Origin: Cauispirillum nitrogeniifigens
GTDB lineage: Bacteria; Pseudomonadota; Alphaproteobacteria; Rhodospirillales; Rhodospirillaceae
NCBI RefSeq assembly: GCF_049800675.1
Contig: NZ_JBLOOT010000006.1
Span: forward strand, 186,001-250,000
Direction of reading: 5' to 3'
Length of the DNA: 64,000 bases
Part shown: positions 17,090-25,437 of the stretch, in pieces
Layout of the letters: every line of letters begins with the position of its first letter
Numbering within the stretch: the first letter of the stretch is position 1
Translations under genes and position numbers: made by a program
The notes under the pieces: generated by a model
Database searches by the model: none
What the model was told of the DNA's origin: nothing
The model's input: the letters and a program-made list of their open reading frames with translations, nothing else

Positions 17090-18216
17090 TGAGCCGCCTC
17101 GCGTGTGCTGTCCTGGGGGGAGTGTGTGGCGTGCTTCAAGGTGAGCCCGGAGGCCGCACGAGGGTAGTCGTCATCCCGGACTACGCCGAAGGGGGCCGGC
17201 GGGTCCGCCGCGTGGACCGGCGGCCGTGACAGGACCTCCTTCAGGATGCGGGCCCCCGTTTCGGGAAGGTAGTGGAAGGGATCGAAGCGGAAATACAGAT
17301 CCGGGTCGGCGAACTCGGGCAGGGCGGTCATGTCCACGGTGCCGGGCAGGGCCGCCATGACGTCGCGGTGGAAGCGGGCCACGTCCTCGGCCGCCGGAAG
17401 GGTGGCGATCATCTCCCGCACCGGGGTGCTCAGGGGGTCGACGAAGACGTGGAGGGTCAGGTCGCGCTCGCGGGCGACCTCCTTGAGGGCACGCAGGGCC
17501 TCCACCCGCTCGGCCGAATAACGGAAGTCGGCGTACTGGTGGGTGCGCAGGTACTCCAGCCACGGGCCGTAGTCGGCGGTCGTCATGGCGTCGTGACGGG
17601 CCATGCGCTCGGCGGGGTCGCGCTGGCCGCGCGACGTCAGCAGCGGCGGCTTGCCCAGGGCGCGGGAGGCGACGGCCTCCACCGCCGCGACGGCCGGCCG
17701 CAGGGCGAACAGGTAGGACAGGGTGGCGAAGCGCGACGGCGTCTCGCTGAACGTGTCCGGCGACAGCGGATAGGCCTGGGCATTCATCATGAACGAGTCC
17801 AGCGCCACGATCACCCGCGTCCCCGGCGCCACGTGGCTGCGCAGGAAGTTGACGATCTCCTCGGGCATGGCGGCGGCAAAGGCGGCGTTGAAGGCGCGCG
17901 GCCCCACGGTGGCGGGATCGATGTAGGCCGGCTTGCTGGTGCCGATCAGCACCGTGTCGGGCGCCACCGCCCGCATCATCACCGGCTTGGCCTGACGCTC
18001 GGACTCGGCGTAGATGCCCACCCGGTTGCGGCCCAGGGCATCGTAGGGATCGACGGTCCACACCAGGGCCGCCGTCGCCGCCAGGACACCGGCAGCCAGG
18101 ACGCCCAGGCGGAGCAGGTAGCGCCTGGCCCGTGCGCCGCCGCTGCCGCGCCGGGTGCTGGCGGTGCGCGTGGGGGTGGAGCGGGGGCGGTCAGAAATTG
18201 AAGTAGAGAAACTCAT
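17086..18216 (-). CDS. SGNH-like membrane-anchored protein, partner of the MBOAT acyltransferase
   Basis: 376 residues: a basic Ser/Thr-rich N-terminus, one membrane segment (about 33-53), then a soluble periplasmic domain. DTVLIGTSKPAYIDP resembles the oxyanion/nucleophile strand of SGNH enzymes with Ser in a GTS context. FDPFHYLPETGARILKEVL carries a late Asp-x-x-His pair as in the AlgJ/AlgX/DltD class. Such proteins work with an MBOAT pump to place acyl groups on an exported polymer. Its start overlaps the MBOAT gene by 26 bases and its stop overlaps manC by four, so the three are one unit. Catalysis is inferred; family identity is less certain than for the MBOAT. Confidence 0.7.
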   Translation of the reverse strand: MSFSTSISDRPRSTPTRTASTRRGSGGARARRYLLRLGVLAAGVLAATAALVWTVDPYDALGRNRVGIYAESERQAKPVMMRAVAPDTVLIGTSKPAYIDPATVGPRAFNAAFAAAMPEEIVNFLRSHVAPGTRVIVALDSFMMNAQAYPLSPDTFSETPSRFATLSYLFALRPAVAAVEAVASRALGKPPLLTSRGQRDPAERMARHDAMTTADYGPWLEYLRTHQYADFRYSAERVEALRALKEVARERDLTLHVFVDPLSTPVREMIATLPAAEDVARFHRDVMAALPGTVDMTALPEFADPDLYFRFDPFHYLPETGARILKEVLSRPPVHAADPPAPFGVVRDDDYPRAASGLTLKHATHSPQDSTREAAQ

Positions 18217-19753
18217 TTTTCTCGCTCATTCCCAGGATTGCGAGGGCGGCGATGCTGGCTGCCGCGGCGGCCCATCCGCCGTGCAGGCGCCACCGCCACG
18301 GCCGGGCGGCCGGCCGGCTGGCGGCGCGGGTGCCCAGGCCGGGCCGGTAGGCCCACAGGATCTGCTGCGTGTTCGGGGCGAACAGGGCGATGGCCCCGAC
18401 CAGGGCGACCTGCGCCAGGGCCAGGGTACCGCCGCCGTCGTGGATGTGCGGCGTGGCGGTGCCGGAGGTGACGGCAATCCAGTGCGGCAGGATGCGCTCC
18501 AGCAGGCTCGCCAGGGGCGCCGGCACGGTCAGGCCGTTGCCGCCCGCCATGGCGCCCAGGATGGTCAGCGCGCCGCCGAAGGTTTCGGCGCGGAAGAACA
18601 CCCACGCCACGACGATCGCCACGAATGTCGCCGTCCATCCGCCCACCCGCCCGGCCCGTCCCGGCCGGCCGCTGCCGACGGCGGCGCGCCACAGGTGGTT
18701 GGCCACGAGGAACAGGCCGTGCAGTGCGCCCCAGGCCACGAAGGTCCATCCGGCGCCGTGCCACAGGCCGCCGAGCACCATGGTGGCCATCAGGTTGGCA
18801 TGGCGCCGGGCCGGGCCGTGGCGGCTGCCGCCCAGCGGGATGTAGAGGTAGTCGCGCAGGAACCGCGACAGCGTCATGTGCCAGCGGCGCCAGAACTCGA
18901 TGATGCTGGTGGCCTTGTAGGGGCTGTTGAAGTTGACCGGCAACTGCACCCCAAACATCCGCGCCAGCCCGATGGCCATGTCCGAGTACCCCGAAAAATC
19001 GAAGTAGAGCTGGAAGGTGTAGGACAATGCCGCCAGCCATCCCTCGGTGATGGTCAGGACGGCGCCGTCTTCCGCCGCCGCGAACAGCGGATCGGCATAG
19101 GCCGCCATGCCGTCGGCGATCACCGTCTTCTTGAACAGGCCGATGAAGAAGATGGTCAGGCCGACGGCGATGTGCGCGGCGCGCGGCACCAGGGTGCTCC
19201 GCCGGGCCAGTTGCGGCATCATCTCGCGGTGGTGGACGATGGGGCCGGCGATGAGCTGGGGAAAGAAGCTGACGAACAGGACATAGCGCAGCGGGTCGCC
19301 GTCCCCCGCTTCGCCCTGCCACGCATCGACCAGATAGGCGATCTGCTGGAAGGTGAAGAAGGAGATGGCCAGGGGCAGCACCACCTGATCCATGGACCAT
19401 GTCGTCGCCAGCACCGCATTGGCATTGTCCACCAGGAAGTTGGCGTACTTGAAGTAGCCCAGCAGCGCCACGTTGCCGGCGATGCCCAGGTACAGCAACG
19501 GCCGTCCCCCTGGCGCCCGCGTTCCCTGCCGGGCCGCCACCGCCGCCAGCCGGTATCCGACGGCATAGTTGAACAGCATGGAGCCAGCCAGGACGATCAG
19601 GTACGCCGGCTTCCACCAGGCATAGAAGACCAGCGACAGGACGGCCAGCCAGGCCAGGGCGAGCCTCGTCCCGCCGGTCTTCCCAATGAGAAAGAAGCCG
19701 GTCAGGACGACGGGAAGGAACACGAACAGAAATTCGTGCGAGTTAAAAAGCAT
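18191..19753 (-). CDS. MBOAT-family O-acyltransferase (AlgI-like)
   Basis: 520-residue polytopic membrane protein. It starts MLFNSHEFLFVFLPVVL, the standard AlgI/DltB-like opening, contains FWRRWHMTLSRFLRDYLYIP and LGGLWHGAGWTFVAWGALHG, and keeps the invariant His of WHG. AlgI-type proteins move acetyl groups from cytoplasmic acetyl-CoA to the periplasm for polysaccharide O-acetylation. The frame extends to 19849, but the ATG at 19753 fits the family and has GGGGACCGCC before it. Followed by the SGNH-like gene and manC in one operon, it is probably the O-acetylation motor for the exopolysaccharide. Confidence 0.92.
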   Translation of the reverse strand: MLFNSHEFLFVFLPVVLTGFFLIGKTGGTRLALAWLAVLSLVFYAWWKPAYLIVLAGSMLFNYAVGYRLAAVAARQGTRAPGGRPLLYLGIAGNVALLGYFKYANFLVDNANAVLATTWSMDQVVLPLAISFFTFQQIAYLVDAWQGEAGDGDPLRYVLFVSFFPQLIAGPIVHHREMMPQLARRSTLVPRAAHIAVGLTIFFIGLFKKTVIADGMAAYADPLFAAAEDGAVLTITEGWLAALSYTFQLYFDFSGYSDMAIGLARMFGVQLPVNFNSPYKATSIIEFWRRWHMTLSRFLRDYLYIPLGGSRHGPARRHANLMATMVLGGLWHGAGWTFVAWGALHGLFLVANHLWRAAVGSGRPGRAGRVGGWTATFVAIVVAWVFFRAETFGGALTILGAMAGGNGLTVPAPLASLLERILPHWIAVTSGTATPHIHDGGGTLALAQVALVGAIALFAPNTQQILWAYRPGLGTRAASRPAARPWRWRLHGGWAAAAASIAALAILGMSEKNEFLYFNF

Positions 19754-19812
19754 GGCGGTCCCCATCTCTCCGACGACGCGCCATCCTTGCCGGTTCCGCG
19801 CATCATTTCCTG

Positions 19813-19831
19813 AAACGCCAAACAGGCGTTT
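19813..19831. repeat. Short inverted repeat in the MBOAT leader
   Basis: Seven-base arms aaacgcc and ggcgttt with a five-base loop, about 60 bases upstream of the MBOAT start. It could be an RNA hairpin in the leader or a protein site; no T-run follows on either strand. Confidence 0.4.
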
Positions 19832-20028
19832 GCGGGCCAGTGGGTTCACCTTTCGCGCGAAATCTTTCGGCCTTCGGCCCTTTCGGAGGCATCCACCAAC
19901 GGTTGCCTAAGGGCGGATGCGGACAGCCCCCCATCCTCCGGGAGGGGTAAGGCACGGGGCAGGGCGCGCACCCGTCACCGTCGCGGCGCGTTGGACAGGA
20001 GGATCGTTCGGAAAGGGGGAACTGCCCC

Positions 20029-21324
20029 GTGACAGCCGTGACCGGAAGCCGCCCGTCGCCGCCCGAGGCCGGTGCGCGGGCCGATGCCCTGCGCCGCTGG
20101 CGCCACGTCCGCCGCCGCAGCGAGGAGCTGGCCGCGCCCCTGACGCCGGAGGACCAGGGCATCCAATCCATGCCCGACGCCAGCCCCACCAAGTGGCACC
20201 TGGGGCACACCACATGGTTCTTTGAAACGCTGCTGCTGGTCCCGCACGCGCCGGGCTACCGGCCTTTCGACACGCGGTTTCCGCTGCTGTTCAACTCCTA
20301 CTACGAAGCCCTCGGGCCGCGCCATCCGCGCCCGCAGCGCGGCGTTCTGTCGCGCCCGGCGGCCGCGGAGGTGGCGGCATGGCGGCAGCGGGTCGACGGG
20401 GCGGTGGCGGACCTGATCGCCACCGCCGACGCGGCGACCTGGGCGGCGGTGGCGCCGCTGCTGGACCTCGGCCTGGCGCACGAGGAGCAGCATCAGGAAC
20501 TGCTGCTGACCGACATCAAGCACGCCCTGTCCCTCAACCCGCTGGCGCCGGCCTACGACCCAGCCCTGCCGGTGCCCGAGGGAACGGCACCGCCCCTGGA
20601 GTGGATCATCCATCCAGGCGGGCTGGTCGATATCGGACATGCCGCCGGCGCCGGCTTCGCCTATGACAACGAGGAGCCGCGCCATCGCTGCTGGCTGGAG
20701 CCGTTCCGCCTGGCCTCGCGTGCCGTCACCTGCGGCGAGTTCCTGGCCTTCATCGACGACGGCGGCTATGCCCGCCCCGAGTTCTGGCATGCCGACGGCT
20801 GGGACGCCGGGCGCCTTCACGGCTGGGGGGCGCCCCTGTACTGGCACCGCCAGCCGGGCGGCGGCTGGACGACCTTCACGCTCGCCGGCCCGCGCCCGGT
20901 GGCCGAGGCCGAGCCGGTGACGCACCTCAGTTTCTACGAGGCCGCCGCCTATGCCGCCTGGGCCGGCGCCCGCCTGCCGACGGAAGCGGAGTGGGAGGCC
21001 GTCGCCGCCGGCTGCCCCGTCGCGGGCACCTTCGCCACCCCCGGCGCGCCGCTGCACCCCGCGCCGGCAGCCGGCGGCCGGCCGGCGCAGATGTTCGGCG
21101 ACGTATGGGAATGGACCTCCAGCGCCTATGCGCCCTATCCGGGCTTCCGCCCCTTCGCGGGGGTGGCGGCCGAGTACAACGGCAAGTTCATGGTCAACCA
21201 GATGGTCCTGCGCGGCGGGTCCTGCGCCACGCCCGCCGGCCATGTCCGGGCGTCCTATCGCAACTTCTTCCCGCCGTCGGCGCGTTGGCAGTTCAGCGGC
21301 GTGAGACTCGCGGAGGATGTTTGA
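20029..21324 (+). CDS. egtB: Ergothioneine biosynthesis sulfoxide synthase EgtB
   Basis: 431 residues. A DinB-like N-terminal domain contains the non-haem iron ligands: HLGHTTWFF (His57/His60) and HEEQHQELL (His151, His155). The C-terminal formylglycine-generating-enzyme-like domain has RLPTEAEWEA, MFGDVWEWTSSAYAPYP and the final VRASYRNFFPPSARWQFSGVR. EgtB joins hercynine to a cysteine-derived thiol with O2. GTG start at 20029 with AGGGGG about ten bases upstream. Its stop shares one base with the egtD start (TGATG), so the two are coupled. No egtC or egtA lies beside it, so cysteine may be the direct thiol donor, though gamma-glutamylcysteine cannot be excluded. Confidence 0.93.
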   Translation: MTAVTGSRPSPPEAGARADALRRWRHVRRRSEELAAPLTPEDQGIQSMPDASPTKWHLGHTTWFFETLLLVPHAPGYRPFDTRFPLLFNSYYEALGPRHPRPQRGVLSRPAAAEVAAWRQRVDGAVADLIATADAATWAAVAPLLDLGLAHEEQHQELLLTDIKHALSLNPLAPAYDPALPVPEGTAPPLEWIIHPGGLVDIGHAAGAGFAYDNEEPRHRCWLEPFRLASRAVTCGEFLAFIDDGGYARPEFWHADGWDAGRLHGWGAPLYWHRQPGGGWTTFTLAGPRPVAEAEPVTHLSFYEAAAYAAWAGARLPTEAEWEAVAAGCPVAGTFATPGAPLHPAPAAGGRPAQMFGDVWEWTSSAYAPYPGFRPFAGVAAEYNGKFMVNQMVLRGGSCATPAGHVRASYRNFFPPSARWQFSGVRLAEDV

Positions 21325-22295
21325 TGAAGCACCAGGGACTCCCCAAGGTCCTCGAAGGCCGGCCGGCGCTGATCGCGGCCGATCCCGATTTCCGGCGCGC
21401 CGTGAGCGTGGGGCTGCGCGCGACGCCCAAATCCATCCCCTGCCGGTTCTTCTACGATGCCGCCGGGTCGCGCCTGTTCGACCGCATCTGCGACCTGCCG
21501 GAATACTATCCGACGCGCACCGAACTGCGCCTGCTATCGGACAACGCCCCGGAGTTCGCGCACCTGATGGGGCCGGGGGCCGAGGTGGTGGAGTTCGGCG
21601 CCGGGTCAGGGGTCAAGGTGCGGCTGCTGCTCGACGCCCTGGAACGGCCGGCCATCTACCGGCCGATCGACATTTCGGGCGAACACCTGCTGACCTCGGC
21701 CCAGGCGTTGGCGCGGGACTACGCCGACCTGTCGGTGCGGCCGGTCATCGCCGACTTCACCCAGCCCATTCCCTTGCCGGCGCCCCGTCCGGGGGTGCGG
21801 CGGGTGGGGTTCTTCCCCGGCTCGACCATCGGCAACCTGCCACCGGCGGAGGCCGTGCGCTTCCTGCGCGGGGCGGCGCGCCTGCTGCGCGGTGGCGGGC
21901 TGCTCATCGGCGTCGACCTGCTGAAGGACCCGGAGGTGCTGCGCCGGGCCTATGACGACTCCCAGGGGGTGACGGCGGCCTTCAACCGCAACATCCTGGT
22001 CCGCGCCAACCGCGAGCTTGATGCCGACTTCGACCCGGAGCGGTTCGCCCACCGCGCCCTGTTCAACGGCGAGCATCGCCGCATCGAGATGCATCTGGTC
22101 AGCCAGGGCGCCCAGACCGTGCGGGTGGCCGGCGAGGTCTTTGCCTTTGCCGACGGCGAGGGCATCCACACGGAAAACTCCTACAAGTACACCCTCAAGG
22201 GGTTCCGCCACCTGGCCGCCTCCGCCGGGTTCACCCCCGTCCGTGCGTGGACCGACCCCGACCGGCTGTTCAGCCTGCACTGGATGGAGGCGTGA
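21324..22295 (+). CDS. egtD: L-histidine N-alpha-methyltransferase EgtD
   Basis: Trimethylates histidine to hercynine with SAM, the first step of ergothioneine synthesis. 323 residues, normal length. The SAM-binding VVEFGAGSGVKVRLLLDAL and the family signature RRVGFFPGSTIGNLPP are present, with TENSYKYTLKGF near the histidine-binding C-terminus. The start ATG overlaps the egtB stop by one base and has CGGAGGATG-type SD sequence at 21311-21319. It is followed by a hairpin at 22323-22349. Confidence 0.95.
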   Translation: MKHQGLPKVLEGRPALIAADPDFRRAVSVGLRATPKSIPCRFFYDAAGSRLFDRICDLPEYYPTRTELRLLSDNAPEFAHLMGPGAEVVEFGAGSGVKVRLLLDALERPAIYRPIDISGEHLLTSAQALARDYADLSVRPVIADFTQPIPLPAPRPGVRRVGFFPGSTIGNLPPAEAVRFLRGAARLLRGGGLLIGVDLLKDPEVLRRAYDDSQGVTAAFNRNILVRANRELDADFDPERFAHRALFNGEHRRIEMHLVSQGAQTVRVAGEVFAFADGEGIHTENSYKYTLKGFRHLAASAGFTPVRAWTDPDRLFSLHWMEA

Positions 22296-22322
22296 CCCCG
22301 CACCCCCGGCGCTGGAAACGAC

Positions 22323-22349
22323 GATGGCCGGGCGCTTGGCCCGGCCATC
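22323..22349. terminator. Inverted repeat between converging egtD and FlaF-like genes
   Basis: Perfect 11-bp arms gatggccgggc and gcccggccatc around gcttg. It lies 28 bases after egtD and 28 bases after the oppositely oriented FlaF-like gene, so it could end both transcripts. T-runs on either side are poor, hence moderate confidence. Confidence 0.5.
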
Positions 22350-22376
22350 GGTCTTGCTGCGGCGCGCCTGTCCGCG

Positions 22377-22712
22377 TCAGTGGCGCGTCTGGTCGTCCGG
22401 CGCGCCGACCAGGGTACGGGCGAGGGTGCGGTTCATGGTGATGAAGGCTTCGATCTGGCCGTCGTGCGGGGCGATGCGGCCGCACTTGAGGGTCGTGGAG
22501 ATGACGTGCTCGGCAAGCTCGCGCACGCGGGCCGGATCAATCTCCTCCAGCGTGCGCTGCTCGGCGGCGGCCCTCAGGGCCAGCCAGACCGCCAGGTTGT
22601 TCTGCACTGCCCAGGACAGGGCCGACGTATCGCGGGCATGTTCAAGAAGATGAGCCGCCCGATCCAGAAGGAGGGCGTGGCGTTGGGTCTGCGGCAGGCT
22701 CTGGATATGCAC
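22377..22712 (-). CDS. FlaF-like flagellar regulator
   Basis: 111-residue all-helical protein resembling FlaF of Azospirillum/Caulobacter: RHALLLDRAAHLLEHARD, then WAVQNNLAVWLALRAAAE (FlaF has a conserved N-x-x-L/V-W core), and the C-terminal IEAFITMNRTLARTLVG matching FlaF's L-I-x-I-N-R-x-x-A ending. FlaF promotes flagellin synthesis/secretion, acting opposite FlbT. The GTG at 22712 was chosen because GGAG lies ten bases upstream and the open frame before it has no family similarity. No flagellin or flbT is nearby; the neighbour across the divergent region is a histidine kinase. Assigned by pattern, so moderately sure. Confidence 0.6.
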   Translation of the reverse strand: MHIQSLPQTQRHALLLDRAAHLLEHARDTSALSWAVQNNLAVWLALRAAAEQRTLEEIDPARVRELAEHVISTTLKCGRIAPHDGQIEAFITMNRTLARTLVGAPDDQTRH

Positions 22713-23034
22713 GGCTCGGGTTCTCCGATTGTGGGGCGTTGGGCCGTCGGACCCTGGTGAAACGCCCCTCCCAATCATCTTGTTCTGCCCGTCAGCCCTT
22801 CGGAGCCCGTGCCTCCTCCATACGGCGTAGGGCGGCACGCCATCGGAGTCGCCGGGAGATGCCGCTTGAAGTCGCCAGAAAGGGGAAGAAGTCGACGGTT
22901 TTGTTTCGCGCTGGATGTGTTTCGGGCGGATTTGGTAAACCTCCATGGACGCGCGGCTTGCTGATTGCCATCATGCTCGGCAGAGGGGACACCAGCCCGG
23001 CGTGCGGATCGGGCCGACGACAGGGGCGAGCGCC
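22713..23034. promoter_or_regulatory. Divergent intergenic region between the FlaF-like gene and the hybrid kinase
   Basis: 322 bases without a convincing gene. The half next to the kinase (about 22890-22950) is T-rich compared with its surroundings and probably carries its promoter. No clear -35/-10 pair, hairpin or repeat was found. Confidence 0.35.
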
Positions 23035-25437
23035 ATGAGTGCCGTTATCGCTACAGCATGCGCCGCTGATACTGCGGTTCTGCGGCGCGCCATCGGGCTG
23101 GCAGCACGGGTTCTCGGCGCCGCCACGGCCGCCGTGCTGGAGCGGGAAACCGGCGGCGGCTGGCGCCTGGTCGAGGGGCTGGGCGATGCGGAGACCCTGC
23201 GGACGCTGCTCCAGGCGGCCCCGGCGGTGCCCGAGGCCGGGGTGCTGACGGTCGCCGACCTTGCGGCCGACCCGCAGTGGGCGGCCAGCGCGACGGCCTG
23301 CGGGGGCGGTTCCCCGCGCTTTCTGGCCCTGGCGCCGCTGGAGGCCGGGAAGGCTATTCTCGCGGTGGCCGACGCGGCGCCCCGGCCGGTGGACGCCATC
23401 GACGAACCGGCCCTGGCCCTGTGCGACATTGCCGCGCTCGTCCGCCAGGGGCGCGGCGCGGCGGTGGCCTCCGCCGCCAGCCTGACCAGCGAAAAGCTGC
23501 ACAAGGCGGTGCTGGACGCCGCCGTGGATGCCATCGTCACCATCGACGGCCGGGGCGTCATCCGGTCGGTCAACCCGGCGGCGCTGACCATGTTCGGCTA
23601 TGACCGCGACGACCTCCTCGGCCGCAAGGTCGATGCCCTGATGCCGCCCGCCGACGCCGGCCGCCACGACGACTACATGCGCAACTATGCCGAAACGGGG
23701 AGGGCGAAGATCATCGGCTCCGGCCGCCAGCTCATGGCCCGCCGCCGCGATGGCTCCGAATTCCCGGTGGAGCTGACGCTCAGCGAGGTGAACCTCCCCG
23801 GCGAGCGGCTGTACACCGGCATCCTGCGCGACGTCTCGCGCCGGGCGGAGGCGGAACGCCGCCTGCGCGTCAGCGAGGAACGCCTGCAACGCAGCCAGGT
23901 CTTCGCCAACATCGGCAGTTGGGAATGGAACATCGTCTCCGGCGACCTGTACTGGTCCGACCGCATCGGCCCGTTGTTCGGCTATCCGCCGGGGGAACTG
24001 GAAACCAGCTACGACAACTTCGTCACCGCCATTCATCCCGATGACCGCGACGCGGTGCTGCGGGCGGTGGATGCCTGCGTCACCGGCGGGGCCGACTACG
24101 ACGTTGAACACCGGGTGGTGTGGCCTGACGGCACCGTGCGCTGGCTTCAGGAAAAGGGCGACGTGGTGCGCGATGAGGACGGGCGGGCGCTGCGCATGCT
24201 CGGCGTCGTTCAGGACATCACCCGCATCAAGGAGGCCGAGGCCGGGCACCGCCGTGCCCGCCAGGATGCCGACGCCGCCAACAGCGCCAAGTCCGAGTTC
24301 CTGTCGAGCATGAGCCACGAGTTGCGGACGCCGCTCAACGCCATCCTCGGCTTCGCCCAGCTTCTTGAAGGCGATACCAAGCCGGCGCTGTCGGAGCGGC
24401 AGCTCGACCACGTCCGCCACATCCGCAAGGGCGGAACCCACCTGCTGAACCTCATCAACGAGGTTCTGGACCTCGCCCGCATCGAAGCCGGGAAGATGAC
24501 CCTGTCGCTGGAGAGCTTCGTTCCCGACGGGGTTCTCGACGAGTGCCTGAGCATCGCCGCAACCCTGGCCGAGGGGCGCCGGCTGCGCGTCATCGACGGC
24601 CGCAGCGGGGATCTGCCGGCGGTCACCGCCGACTACACGCGGCTCAAGCAGGTGCTGCTCAACCTGCTGTCCAACGCCGTGAAGTACAACCGCGAGGGGG
24701 GCATGGTCACGGTGTCGGCCATGCCGGTGGACTCGGTGCTGCGCATCGCCGTCAGCGATACCGGCTACGGCATTCCCGGCGACCGCCTGGGCGAGATCTT
24801 CGAGCCCTTCAACCGCCTGGGCGCCGAGGCGACGGAGGTGGAGGGCACCGGCATCGGCCTGACCCTGACGCGCACCTTGATCGAGGGCATGGGCGGCGCC
24901 ATCGGCGTGACCAGCACGCCGGCCATCGGCAGCACCTTCTGGGTCGACATCCCGATGTCCGCCGAACAGCCGCCGCCGACCCCCGCGCCCCTGGCGGAGG
25001 TCCGCCCGGCTGAGAGCCGTCTGGTGGAGCCGCAGCGGCTTGCGCCGGGCGACGGGCGGACGCATCTGGTCCTGTATGTCGAGGACAACCCGGCGAACCT
25101 GCGGCTCATGGAAGAGATCTGCGCCGACCTCACCGACATCGCCCTGATTTCGGCGCACAACGCCGAACTGGGGCTGGATCTGGCGCGGGAACAGCAGCCG
25201 GCGCTGATCCTCATGGACATCAACCTGCCGGGCATGGACGGTCTTCAGGCCATGGCCCGGCTACGCGCCGACCCGCGCACCCAGCACATCCCGGTCATCG
25301 CCCTGTCGGCCAATGCCATGCAGGCGGCGGTGCGCCGCGCGCGGGAGGCGGGGTTCGCCGCCTACCTCACCAAGCCGGTGGTGATCGAGGATCTGCGTGC
25401 CGCCATCTGGAAAGTCCTGGAGGGGTGCCCGGCATGA
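23035..25437 (+). CDS. Hybrid sensor histidine kinase (GAF-like, FixL-like PAS, second PAS, HisKA, HATPase, receiver)
   Basis: 800 residues, soluble. A GAF-like N-domain (about 8-145) is followed by PAS1 (about 155-270). Its HDDYMRNYAETGRAKIIGSG plus following Arg231 match FixL's haem PAS: His211 aligns with the FixL haem-ligand His and Arg231 with the FixL distal-pocket Arg; the FixL second pocket His is Lys here. PAS2 (about 290-400) ends in a PAC segment (LGVVQDITRIKEAE). HisKA has SMSHELRTPLN (His428); HATPase has N547, DTGYGIPG and EGTGIGLTLTR. A receiver at 678-795 has acid pocket Glu683/Asp684, phospho-acceptor Asp728 and Lys780. The stop overlaps the next gene (ATGA). Start ATG at 23035 after AGGGGCGAG; upstream in-frame codons lack similarity. 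Haem binding is inferred. Confidence 0.88.
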   Translation: MSAVIATACAADTAVLRRAIGLAARVLGAATAAVLERETGGGWRLVEGLGDAETLRTLLQAAPAVPEAGVLTVADLAADPQWAASATACGGGSPRFLALAPLEAGKAILAVADAAPRPVDAIDEPALALCDIAALVRQGRGAAVASAASLTSEKLHKAVLDAAVDAIVTIDGRGVIRSVNPAALTMFGYDRDDLLGRKVDALMPPADAGRHDDYMRNYAETGRAKIIGSGRQLMARRRDGSEFPVELTLSEVNLPGERLYTGILRDVSRRAEAERRLRVSEERLQRSQVFANIGSWEWNIVSGDLYWSDRIGPLFGYPPGELETSYDNFVTAIHPDDRDAVLRAVDACVTGGADYDVEHRVVWPDGTVRWLQEKGDVVRDEDGRALRMLGVVQDITRIKEAEAGHRRARQDADAANSAKSEFLSSMSHELRTPLNAILGFAQLLEGDTKPALSERQLDHVRHIRKGGTHLLNLINEVLDLARIEAGKMTLSLESFVPDGVLDECLSIAATLAEGRRLRVIDGRSGDLPAVTADYTRLKQVLLNLLSNAVKYNREGGMVTVSAMPVDSVLRIAVSDTGYGIPGDRLGEIFEPFNRLGAEATEVEGTGIGLTLTRTLIEGMGGAIGVTSTPAIGSTFWVDIPMSAEQPPPTPAPLAEVRPAESRLVEPQRLAPGDGRTHLVLYVEDNPANLRLMEEICADLTDIALISAHNAELGLDLAREQQPALILMDINLPGMDGLQAMARLRADPRTQHIPVIALSANAMQAAVRRAREAGFAAYLTKPVVIEDLRAAIWKVLEGCPA

